Shown here: one piece after another, positions 54,811 to 64,000 of the stretch
How the letters are laid out: the number at the start of each line of letters is the position of its first letter
How positions within the stretch are numbered: position 1 is the first letter of the stretch
Assembly: GCA_954871525.1 (NCBI GenBank)
Contig: OX940864.1
Coordinates: forward strand, 4,768,001 to 4,832,000
Source: Parietaria judaica
Taxonomy: Eukaryota; Streptophyta; Magnoliopsida; Rosales; Urticaceae
Length of the DNA stretch: 64,000 nt
Direction of reading: 5' to 3'
Translations under genes and position numbers: made by a program
Notes under the pieces: model-generated
The model's input: the letters and a program-made list of their open reading frames with translations, nothing else
Told to the model about the DNA's origin: nothing
Databases searched by the model: none

Positions 54811-55679
54811 TATTTTTTCAATTAGTTCGAAATTTTAGGTCATAAACAATGTATAATAAAGAAATGCTATTGGAAATGCTATAGCATTTCCTATGGCATT
54901 TCTCGTCAACAATTTAATCCTTGCATATTTTTGCATGAGAACGCTTGTAATATTAAAATTCCAATGTATAAGCCCTAAAATCATTATTTTTTCAATTGGT
55001 TAGAAATTTAAGGTTGTATAAAATGTAAAATAAACAAACGCTATAGGAAATGCTACAGCATTTCTATGGAATTTCTCGTCAACAATTAAATCCTTGCATA
55101 TTTTTGCATGAGAACGCTTGTAATATTAAAATTCCAATGTATAAGCCATAAAATCATTATTTTTTCAATTGGTTCGAAATTTCAGGTTGTAAAAAATGTA
55201 AAATAAAGAAATGCTATAGGAAATGCTATAGCATTTCCAATGGCATTTCTCGTCAACAATTTAATCCTTGCATATTTTTGGAAGAGAACGCTTGTAATAG
55301 TAAAATTCCAATGTATAAACCCTAAAATCATTATTACTTCAATTGGTTCAAAATTTTAGGTTGTAAACAATGTAAAATAAAGAAATGCTATACGGAATGC
55401 TATAGCATTTCCTATGGCATTTCTTGTCAACAATTTAATCCTTGCATATTTTTGCATGAGAACGCTTGTAATATTAAAATTCCAATGTATAAGCCCTAAA
55501 ATCATTATTTTTTCAATTGGTTCGAAATTTAAGGTTGTAAAAAATGTAAAATAAAGAAATGCTATAGGAAATGCTATAGCATTTCCTATGGCATTTCTCG
55601 TCAACAATTTAATCCTTGCTTTTTTTTGCATGAGAACTCTTGTTATATTCAAATTCCAATGTATAATCCCTAAGATCAT
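54811..55679 (-). repeat. 8-monomer HOR, unit 9 (truncated to five monomers)
   Basis: Only 869 bp separate the two a-monomer ends, so about three monomers are missing. The sequence runs b-like, c-like, then a g-like monomer (TTTTTGGAAGAG near 55,274), h and a. A deletion by unequal exchange within the HOR explains this best. Confidence 0.78.
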
Positions 55680-57061
55680 TATTTTTTCAATTGATTCGAA
55701 ATTTTAGGTCATAAACAATGCAAAATAAAGAAATGCTATTTAAAATGCTATAGCATTTCCTATGGCATTTCTCGTCAACAATTTAATCCTTGCATATTTT
55801 TGCATGAGAACACTTGTAATATTGAAATTCCAATGTATAAGCCCTAAAATCATTATTTTTTCAATTAGTTAGAAATTTAAGATTGTAAAAATGTAAAATA
55901 AACAAATGCTATAGGAAAAGCTGCAGCATTTCTATGGCATTTCTCGTCAACAATTTAATCCTTGCATATTTTTGCATGAGAACTCTTGTAATATTAAAAT
56001 TCTAATGTATGAGCCCTAAAATCAATATTTTTTCAATAGGTTCAAAATTTTAGGTTGTAAACAATGTAAAATAAAGAAATGCTATAGGAAATGCTATAGC
56101 ATTTCCTATGGCATTTCTCGTCAACAATTTAATCCTTGCATATTTTTGCATGAGAACGCTTGTAATATTAAAATTCCATTGTATAAGCCCTAAAATCATT
56201 ATTTTTTCAATTGGTTCGAAATTTAAGGTTGTAAAAAATGTAAAATAAAGAAATGTTATAGGAAATGTTATAGCATTTCCTATGGCATTTCTCGTCAATA
56301 ATTTAATCCTTGCATATTTTTGCATGAGAACGCTTGTAATATTAAATTCCAATGTATAAGCCCTAAAATCATTATTTTTTCAATTGGTTCGAAATTTTAG
56401 GTTGTAAACAATGTAAAATAAAGAAATGCAATAGGAAATGCGATGGAATTTCTCGTTAACAATTTAATCATTGCATATTTTTGCATGAGAACTCTTTCTA
56501 TATTCAAATTCCAATGTAAAAGCCCTAAAATCATTATTTTTTTAGTTGCTTCTAAATTTTAGGTCGTAAACAATGTAAAATAAAGAAATGCTATAGGAAA
56601 TGCTATAGCATTTCCAATGGCATTTCTCGTCAACAATTTAATCCTTGCATATTTTTGAAAGAGAACGCTTGTAATAGTAAAATTCCAATGTATAAACCCT
56701 AAAATCATTATTACTTCAATTAGTTCGAAATTTTAGGTTGTAAATAATGTAAAATAAAGAAATGTTATAGGGAATGCTATAGCGTTTCCTATGGCATTTG
56801 TATGAGAACGCTTGTAATATTAAAATTCCAATGTATAAGCCCTGAAATCATTATTTTTTCAATTGGTTTGAAATTTAAGGTTGTAAAAAATGTAAAATAA
56901 AGAAATGCTATAGGAAATGCTATAGCATTTCCTATGGCATTTCTCCTCAACTATTTAATCCTTGCACATTTTTGCATGAGAACTCTTGTTATATTCAAAT
57001 TCCAATGTATAAGCCCTAAAATCATTATTTTTTCAATTGGCTCCAAATTTTAGGTCGTAAA
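55680..57061 (-). repeat. 8-monomer HOR, last inverted unit
   Basis: Monomers b, c, d, e, f and g follow in order. The h position is degenerate: GGGAATGCTATAGCG near 56,770, then a deletion of about 34 bp joins GGCATTT directly to GTATGAGAACGC near 56,799. A final A-type monomer (AACTATTTAATCCTTGCAC near 56,950) ends at the second polarity switch. Confidence 0.8.
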
Positions 57062-57075
57062 CAACCTAAAATTTC
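57045..57075. other. Polarity switch 2 (minus to plus)
   Basis: Minus-oriented sequence AAATTTTAGGTCGTAAACA runs straight into plus-oriented ACAACCTAAAATTTC. The join makes a short perfect stem (AAATTTTAGGT and ACCTAAAATTT) around a loop of about 7 bases (CGTAAACA shared region), at the centre of a much longer inverted repeat. If 40,927-57,061 is flipped back, this side rejoins as ACATTGTT plus ACAACC, one T short of the normal ACATTGTTTACAACC. That supports a simple inversion or a template-switch origin. The microhomology is a few bases at most. Confidence 0.9.
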
Positions 57076-57239
57076 AAACCAATTGAAAAAATAATTATTT
57101 TAGGGCTTATACATTGGAATTTTAGTAATACAAGCATTCTGATGCAAAAATATGCAAAGATTAAATTGTTGACGAGAAATGCCATCGGAAATGCTATAGC
57201 ATTTCTTTATTTTACATTGTTTACAACCTAAAATTTTGA

Positions 57240-58612
57240 ACCTATTGAAAAAATAATGATTTTAGGGCTCATACATTAGAATTTTAATATTACAAGCGTT
57301 CTCATGCAAAAATATGCAAGGATTAAATTGTTGACGAGAAATGCCATAGAAATGCTGTAGCTTTTCCTATAGCATTTGTTTATTTTACATTTTTACAATC
57401 TTAAATTTCTAACCAATTGAAAAAATAATGATTTTAGGGCTTATACATTGGAATTTCAATATTACAAGCGTTCTCATTCAAAAATATGCAAGGATTAAAT
57501 TGTTGACGAGAAATGCCATAGGAAATGCTATAGCATTTTCAATAGCATTTCTTTATTTTACATTGTTTATGACCTAAAATTTCGAATCAATTGAAAAAAT
57601 AATGATCTTAGGGATTATACATTGGAATTTGAATATAACAAGAGTTCTCATGCAAAAAAAAGCAAGGATTAAATTATTGACGAGAAATGCCGTAGGAAAT
57701 GCTATAGCATTTCCTATAGCATTTCTTTATTTTACATTTTTTACAACCTTAAATTTCGAAACAATTGAAAAAATCATGATTTTAGGGCTTATACATTGGA
57801 ATTTTAATATTACAAGCGTTCTCATGCAAAAATATGCAAGGATTAAATTGTTGACAAGAAATGCCATAGGAAATGCTATAGCATTCCGTATAGCATTTCT
57901 TTATTTTACATTGTTTACAACCTAAAATTTTGAACCAATTGAAGTAATAATGATTTTAGGGTTTATACATTGGAATTTTACTATTACAAGCGTTCTCTTT
58001 CAAAAATATGCAAGGATTAAATTGTTGACGAGAAATGCCATTAGAAATGCTATAGCATTTCCTATAGCATTTCTATATTTTACATTGTTTACGACCTAAA
58101 ATTTTGAAGCAACTAAAAAAATAATGATTTTAGGGCTTTTACATTGGAATTTTAATATAAAAAGAGTTCTCATGCAAAAATATGCAAGGATTAAATTTTT
58201 AACGAAAATTCCATCGCATTTCCTATTGCATTTCTTTATTTTACATTGTTTACAACCTATAATTTCGAACCAATTGAAAAAATAATGATTTTAAGGCTTA
58301 TACATTGGAATTTAATATTACAAGCTATCTCATGCAAAATTATGCAAGGATTAAATTATTGACGAGAAATGCCATAGGAAATGCTATAGCATTTCCTATA
58401 ACATTTCTTTATTTTACATTTTTTACAACCTTAAATTTTGAACCAATTGAAAAAATAATTATTTTAGGGCTTATACAATGGAATTTTAATATTACAAGCC
58501 TTCTCATGCAAAAATATGGAAGGATTAAATTGTTGACGAGAAATGCCATAGGAAATGCTATAGCATTTCCTATAGCATTTTATATTTTACATTGTTTACA
58601 ACCTAAAATTTC
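57240..58612 (+). repeat. 8-monomer HOR, plus-oriented copy
   Basis: The monomers follow the same cyclic order as in the inverted block, but on the plus strand. c: CTCATACATTAGAATTTTAA and GCTTTTCCTATAGC. b: GCATTTTCAATAGC. a: GATCTTAGGGATTATAC and GCAAAAAAAAGCAAGG. h: GCATTCCGTATAGC. g: GAAGTAATAATG and TACTATTAC with TCTTTCAAAAATATGC. f: AATTCCATCGCATTTCC. e: GGAATTTAATATTAC. d: ACAATGGAATTTTAA with AAGCCTTCTC. It is more diverged from the minus-strand units than most of them are from each other. Confidence 0.85.
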
Positions 58613-59790
58613 AAACCAATTGAAAAAATAATGATTTTAAGGCTTATACATCGGAATTTTAATATTACAAGCGTTCTCATGAAAAAATATGCAAGGATTA
58701 AATTGTTGACGAGAAATGCCATAGGAAATGCTATAGCATTTCCTATAGCATTTCTTTATTTTACATTGTTTACGACCTAAAATTTCGAACCAATTGAAAA
58801 AATAAAGATTTTAGGGCTTATACATTGGAATTTGAATATAACAAGAGTTCTCATGCAAAAATATGCAAGGATTAAATTGTTGACGAGAAATGCCATTGGA
58901 AATGCTATAGCATTTCCTATAACATTTCTTTATTTTACATTGTTTACGACCTAAAATTTTGAAGCAACTAAAAAAATAATGATTTTAGGGCTTTTACATT
59001 GGAATTTTAATATAAAAAGAGTTCTCATGCAAAAATATGCAAGGATTAAATTGTTAACGAGAAATTCCATCGCATTTCCTATTGCATTTCTTTATTTTCC
59101 ATTGTTTACAACCTTAAATTTCTAACCAATTGAAAAAATAATGATTTTAGGGCTTATACAATGGAATTTTAATATTACAAGCCTTCTCATGCAAAAATAT
59201 GGAAGGATTAAATTGTTGACGAGAAATGCCATAGGAAATGCTATAGCATTTCCTATAGCATTTCTTTATTTTACATTGTTTACAACCTAAAATTTTGAAC
59301 CTATTGAAAAAATAATGATTTTAGGGCTCATACATTAGAATTTTAATATTACAAGCGTTCTTATGCAAAAATATGCAAAGATTAAATTGTTGACAAGAAA
59401 TTCCATAGAAATGTTGTAGCATTTTCTATAGCATTTGTTTATTTTACATTTTTTACAACCTTAAATTTCTAACCAATTGAAAAAATAATGATTTTAGGGC
59501 TTATACATTGGAATTTGAATATTACAAGCGTTCTCATGCAAAAATATGCAAGGATTAAATTGTTGATGAGAAATGCCAGCATATCCTATAGCATTTCTTT
59601 ATTTTACATTGTTTACGACCTAAAATTTTGAACCAATAAAAAAATAATGATTTTAGGGCTTATACATTGGAATTTGAATATAACAAGAGTTCTCATGCAA
59701 AAATATGCAAGGATTAAATTGTTAACAAGAAATTCCATAGAATTTCCTTTAGCATTTCTTTATTTTACATTGTTATCAACCTAAAATTTC
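58613..59790 (+). repeat. 1,178 bp tandem duplication, copy 1
   Basis: About seven monomers recur at an offset of exactly 1,178 bp. Markers are TTAAGGCTTATACATCGG near 58,637, AATAAAGATTTTAGGG near 58,801, GAAATTCCATCGC near 59,063, ATATGGAAGGATT near 59,198, AAGAAATTCCATAGAAATG near 59,395, GCCAGCATATCC near 59,575 and TTGTTATCAACC near 59,770. Several monomers are HOR types f, d and c, so the block derives from a rearranged 8-mer. Confidence 0.88.
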
Positions 59791-60968
59791 GAACCAATTG
59801 AAAAAATAATGATTTTAAGGCTTATACATCGGAATTTTAATATTACAAGCGTTCTCATGAAAAAATATGCAAGGATTAAATTGTTGACGAGAAATGCCAT
59901 AGGAAATGCTATAGCATTTCCTATAGCATTTCTTTATTTTACATTGTTTACGACCTAAAATTTCGAACCAATTGAAAAAATAAAGATTTTAGGGCTTATA
60001 CATTGGAATTTGAATATAACAAGAGTTCTCATGCAAAAATATGCAAGGATTAAATTGTTGACGAGAAATGCCATTGGAAATGCTATAGCATTTCCTATAA
60101 CATTTCTTTATTTTACATTGTTTACGACCTAAAATTTTGAACCAACTAAAAAAATAATGATTTTAGGGCTTATACATTGGAATTTTAATATAAAAAGAGT
60201 TCTCATGCAAAAATATGCAAGGATTAAATTGTTAACGAGAAATTCCATCGCATTTCCTATTGCATTTCTTTATTTTCCATTGTTTACAACCTTAAATTTC
60301 TAACCAATTGAAAAAATAATGATTTTAGGGCTTATACAATGGAATTTTAATATTACAAGCCTTCTCATGCAAAAATATGGAAGGATTAAATTGTTGACGA
60401 GAAATGCCATAGGAAATGCTATAGCATTTCCTATAGCATTTCTTTATTTTACATTGTTTACAACCTAAAATTTTGAACCTATTGAAAAAATAATGATTTT
60501 AGGGCTCATACATTAGAATTTTAATATTACAAGCGTTCTTATGCAAAAATATGCAAAGATTAAATTGTTGACAAGAAATTCCATAGAAATGTTGTAGCAT
60601 TTTCTATAGCATTTGTTTATTTTACATTTTTTACAACCTTAAATTTCTAACCAATTGAAAAAATAATGATTTTAGGGCTTATACATTGGAATTTGAATAT
60701 TACAAGCGTTCTCATGCAAAAATATGCAAGGATTAAATTGTTGATGAGAAATGCCAGCATATCCTATAGCATTTCTTTATTTTACATTGTTTACGACCTA
60801 AAATTTTGAACCAATAAAAAAATAATGATTTTAGGGCTTATACATTGGAATTTGAATATAACAAGAGTTCTCATGCAAAAATATGCAAGGATTAAATTGT
60901 TAACAAGAAATTCCATAGAATTTCCTTTAGCATTTCTTTATTTTACATTGTTATCAACCTAAAATTTC
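59791..60968 (+). repeat. 1,178 bp tandem duplication, copy 2
   Basis: It is head to tail with copy 1 and almost identical. The clearest difference is TTTTGAAGCAACT and GCTTTTACATT in copy 1 (near 58,958-58,995) against TTTTGAACCAACT and GCTTATACATT in copy 2 (near 60,137-60,170). The match ends near 60,995, where this copy continues GGGCTCATACATTATAA. Confidence 0.88.
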
Positions 60969-61434
60969 GAACCAATTGAAAAAATAATGATTTTAGGGCT
61001 CATACATTATAATTTTAATATTACAAGCATTCTCATGCAAAAATATGCAACGATTAAATTGTTGACGAGAAATGCCATAGGAAATGCTATAGCATTTCCT
61101 ATAGCATTTCTTTATTTTACATTGTTTACGACCTAAAATTTCGAACCAATTAAAAAATTAATAACTTAAGGGCTTATACATTGGAATTTGAATATAAATT
61201 GAGTTCTCATGCAAAAATATGCAAGGATTAAATTTTTGACGAGAAATACCATAGGAAATGCTATAGCATTTCCTACGGCATTTCTTTATTTTACATTTTT
61301 TACAACCTTAAATTTCGAACCAATTGAAAAAATAATTATTTTAGGGCTTATACATTGGAATTTGAATATAACAACAGTTCTCATGCAAAAATATGCAAGG
61401 ATTAATTTGTTGACAAGAAATGCCATAGGAAATG
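60969..61434 (+). repeat. Plus-oriented monomers between duplications
   Basis: About two and a half satellite monomers. Variants include TATGCAACGATT near 61,046, AATTAATAACTTAAGGGC near 61,156, ATATAAATTGAGTTC near 61,190 and CCTACGGCATTTC near 61,272. The TTAATAACTTAAGGGC variant matches, in reverse, CCTTAAGTTATTAA near 47,945 in the irregular part of the inverted block, a sign of common descent across the inversion. Confidence 0.75.
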
Positions 61435-62631
61435 CTATAGCATTCCGTATAGCATTTCTTTATTTTACATTTTTTACAACCGTAAATTTCGAACCAATTG
61501 AAAAAATAATGATTTTAGGGCTTATACATTGGAATTTTAATATTACAAGCGTTCTCATGCAAAAATATGCAAGGATTAAATTGTTGACGAGAAATGCCAT
61601 AGGAAATTCTATAGCATTTCCTATAGCATTTCTTTATTTTACATTGTTTACGACCTAAAATTTTGAACCAATTGAAAAAATAATGATTTAAGGGCTTATA
61701 CATTGTAATTTGAATATAACAAGAGTTCTCATGCAAAAATATGCAAGGTTTAATTTGTTGAAAAGAAATGCCATAGGAAATGCTATAGCATTTCCTATAG
61801 CATTTCTTTATTTTACATTTTTTACAACCTTAAATTTCGAACCAATTGAAAAAATGATGATTTTAGGGCTTATACATTGGAATTTTAATATTACAAGCGT
61901 TCTCATGCAAAAATATGCAAGGATTAAATTGTTGACGAGAAATCCCATAGGAAATGCTATAGCATTTCCTATAGCATTTCTTTATTTTACATAGTTTACG
62001 ACCTAAAATTTCGTACCAATTGAAAAAATAATTATTTTAGGGCTTATACGTTGGAATTTGAATATAACAAGAGTTCTGATGCAAAAATATGCAAGGATTA
62101 AATTGTTGAAGAGAAATGCCATAGGAAATGCTATAGCATTTCTTTATTTTACATTTTTTACAACCTTAAATTTCGAACCAATTCAAAAAATGATGATTTT
62201 AAGGCTTCTACATTGGAATTTTAATATTACAAGCGTTCTCATGCAAAAATATGCAAGGATTAAATTGTTGACGAGAAATGCTATAGGAAATGCTATAGCA
62301 TTTCCTATAGCATTTCTTTATTTTACATTGTTTACGACCTAAAATTTCGAACCAATTGAAAAAATAATGATTTAAGGGCTTATACATTGGGATTTGAATA
62401 TAACAAGAATTCTCATGAAAAAATATGCAAGGATTAAATTGTTGACGAGAAATGCCATAGGAAATGCTACTATAGCATATCTTTATTTTACATTGTTTAC
62501 GACCTAAAATTTCGAACCAATTGAAAAAATAATGATTTAAGGGCTTATACATTGGAATTTGAATATAACAAGAGTTCTCATGCAAAAATATGCAAGGTTT
62601 AAATTGTTGAAGAGAAATGCCATAGGAAATG
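61435..62631 (+). repeat. 1.2 kb duplication, copy 1
   Basis: About 61,435-62,110 matches 62,632-63,294 (offset 1,197, falling to 1,184 after a short core deletion). Shared variants are ACAACCGTAAATTTC, GGAAATTCTATAGC, GATTTAAGGGC, ATTGTAATTTGAATATAAC, AATTTGTTGAAAAGAAATGC, AAAAAATGATGATTTTAGGG and ACATAGTTTACG. The remainder (about 62,330-62,631) matches the window end at offset 1,358. Confidence 0.82.
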
Positions 62632-63989
62632 CTATAGCATTTCGTATAGCATTTCTTTATTTTACATTTTTTACAACCGTAAATTTCGAACCAATTGAAA
62701 AAATAATGATTTTAGGGCTTATACATTGGAATTTTAATATTACAAGCGTTCTCATGCAAAAATATGCAAGGATTAAATTGTTGACGAGAAATGCCATAGG
62801 AAATTCTATAGCATTTCCTATAGCATTTCTTTATTTTACATTGTTTACGACCTAAAATTTTGAACCAATTGAAAAAATAATGATTTAAGGGCTTATACAT
62901 TGTAATTTGAATATAACAAGAGTTCTCATGCAAAAATATGCAAGGTTTAATTTGTTGAAAAGAAATGCCATAGGAAATGCTATAGCATTTCCTATAGCAT
63001 TTCTTTATTTTACATTTTTTACAACCTTAAATTTCGAACCAATTGAAAAAATGATGATTTTAGGGCTTATACATTGGAATTTTAATATTACAAGCGTTCT
63101 CATGCAAAAATATGCAAGGATTAAATTGTTGACGAGAAATGCTATATCATTTCCTATAGAATTTCTTTATTTTACATAGTTTACGACCTAAAATTTCGTA
63201 CCAATTGAAAAAATAATGATTTTAGGGCTTATACGTTGGAATTTGAATATAACAAGAGTTCTCATGCAAAAATATGCAAGGATTAAATTGTTGACGAGAA
63301 ATGCCATTGGAAAGGCTATAACATTTCTTTATTTTACATTGTTTACAACCTAAAATTTTGAACCAATAGAAAAAATAATGATTTTAGGGCTTATACATTG
63401 GAATTTTAATATTCCAAACGTTCTCATGCAAAAAAATGCAAGGATTAAATTACTGACGAGAAATGCCATAGTAAATGCTATAGCATTTCCTATAGCATTT
63501 CTTTATTTTACATATTTTACAACCTTAAATTTTGAACCAATTGAAAAATAATGATTTTTGGGCTTATACATTGGAATTTTAATATTACAAGCGTTCTCAT
63601 GTAAAAATATGCAAGGATTAAATCGTTGACGAGAAATGCCATAGGAAATGCTATAGCATTTCCTATAGCATTTCTTTATTTAACATTGTTTACGACCTAA
63701 AATTTCGAACCAATTGAAAAAATAATGATTTAAGGGCTTATACATTGGGATTTGAATATAACAAGAGTTCTCATGCAAAAATATGCAAGGATTAAATTGT
63801 TGACGAGAAATGCCATAGAAAATGCTACTATAGCATATCTTTATTTTACATTGTTTACGACCTAAAATTTCGAACCAATTGAAAAAATAATGATTTAAGG
63901 GCTTATACATTGGAATTTGAATATAACAAGAGTTCTCATGCAAAAATATGCAAGGTTTAAATTGTTGAAGAGAAATGCCATAGGAAATG
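62632..63989 (+). repeat. 1.36 kb duplication, copy 2 (longer by about one monomer)
   Basis: This is the second copy, with extra monomers near 63,300-63,640 (GGAAAGGCTATAAC, ATTCCAAACGTTC, AAATTACTGACG, CATGTAAAAATATGC). Near 63,140 the core is shortened (GAGAAATGCTATATC). A third copy appears to start at about 63,990, so the window ends inside a continuing tandem series. The short-core monomer GCTACTATAGCATATC occurs in both (near 62,467 and 63,825). Confidence 0.8.
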
Positions 63990-64000
63990 CTATAGCATTT

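Larger units (their letters stand above)
40927..57061 (-). repeat. Inverted satellite block (16.1 kb)
   Basis: Every monomer reads in the opposite direction here: the plus strand shows CAATTGGTTCGAAATTT, AACAATGTAAAATAAAG, the core, AACAATTTAATCCTTGCAT and TATAAGCCCTAAAATCATTA. Most of the block is an 8-monomer HOR of 1,375-1,378 bp, in two runs (40,927-46,751 and 49,307-57,061) separated by an irregular stretch. C-type monomers are absent. Internal order along the minus strand is c, b, a, h, g, f, e, d, using the labels in the HOR entry. Confidence 0.93.
1..64000. repeat. Satellite DNA array, 174 bp monomer, fills the window
   Basis: The whole window is tandem copies of one AT-rich monomer, with no unique sequence between copies and both window edges inside the array. 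Successive copies start 174 bp apart, for example ATGATTTTAG at 697 and 871, and at 6,451, 6,625 and 6,799. Conserved blocks in order are: TTTTAGGGCTTATACATTGG, a divergent AT stretch, TTCTCATGCAAAAATATGC, AAGGATTAAATTGTTGACG, a palindromic core, TTTCTTTATTTTACAT, a subtype-specific stretch, and TTTCGAACCAATTG followed by a run of A. One counted monomer has 50 G/C in 174. Each typical monomer has one CAATTG and often one TTCGAA site. Satellites of this length are typical of centromeric or heterochromatic arrays in plants and animals; that role is inferred. No promoter, RNA gene or mobile element was seen. Confidence 0.97.
57062..64000 (+). repeat. Plus-oriented satellite block right of the inversion
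   Basis: Monomers read plus again to the window end. This block is close kin of the inverted block rather than of the left block: it contains HOR monomers c, b, a, h, g, f, e, d in plus order and no C-type monomers. Right of 58,612 come two short-period tandem duplications. No unique sequence was seen. Confidence 0.92.

Noticed and set aside
40927..57061. Inverted block as a transposon with terminal inverted repeats
   Set aside because: Its content is the same satellite as its flanks, there is no transposase and no target-site duplication, and its HOR continues beyond the right border.
61209..61658. 149-codon open frame on the plus strand as a real gene
   Set aside because: It spans two A-type second halves before a B-type stop, as expected when the A/B order is disturbed.
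1..64000. AT-rich prokaryotic, phage or organellar origin
   Set aside because: Such genomes do not hold 64 kb of gene-free 174 bp satellite with nested higher-order repeats.

Overview
This window is one uninterrupted satellite-DNA array. Read end to end on both strands, every part is a copy of the same AT-rich monomer of about 174 bp. Counting one full monomer by hand gave about 29% G+C, and roughly 370 copies fit in the window. I found no gene, tRNA, rRNA, transposon, telomere repeat, CRISPR array or unique-sequence island. Array size, near-nucleosomal monomer length, higher-order repeats (HORs) and polarity switches point to a eukaryotic chromosome, most likely centromeric or other constitutive heterochromatin. 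Frequent CG-to-TG/CA variants suggest a host that methylates CpG, which fits a plant better than most insects. The species cannot be named from this sequence. A monomer of about 172 bp has been described for Tyba, the satellite of holocentric beak-sedges (Rhynchospora). That is a length match only; I cannot recall its sequence to compare.

Layout. (1) 1-40,926: monomers in the plus direction. The left part (1-12,270) is a mosaic of nested duplications with periods of about 2.27 kb (13 monomers) and 3.825 kb (22 monomers). 12,271-30,729 is an older, more diverged mixture, with a 2.4-2.75 kb imperfect repeat in its second half. 30,730-40,236 is a 4.73 kb block duplicated in tandem with only about 15 differences seen by eye. 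(2) 40,927-57,061: polarity flips, and monomers are organised in an 8-monomer HOR of 1,375-1,378 bp, repeated about nine times with an irregular gap at 46,752-49,306. (3) 57,062-64,000: polarity returns to plus. One more copy of the 8-mer HOR is followed by tandem duplications of 1,178 bp and about 1.2-1.36 kb.

Monomer structure. Two subtypes, A and B, often alternate as a 348 bp dimer. A third subtype, C (169 bp), is scattered through the left block only. Each monomer carries a 44 bp dyad (one mismatch) centred on CTATAG, and most length variants between monomers fall in this dyad. Because 174 is 3 x 58, reading frames stay in phase from monomer to monomer. That produces dozens of look-alike open frames of about 75-160 residues on both strands, which I judge to be artefacts. 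No genes act together here; if the array has a role, it is structural.
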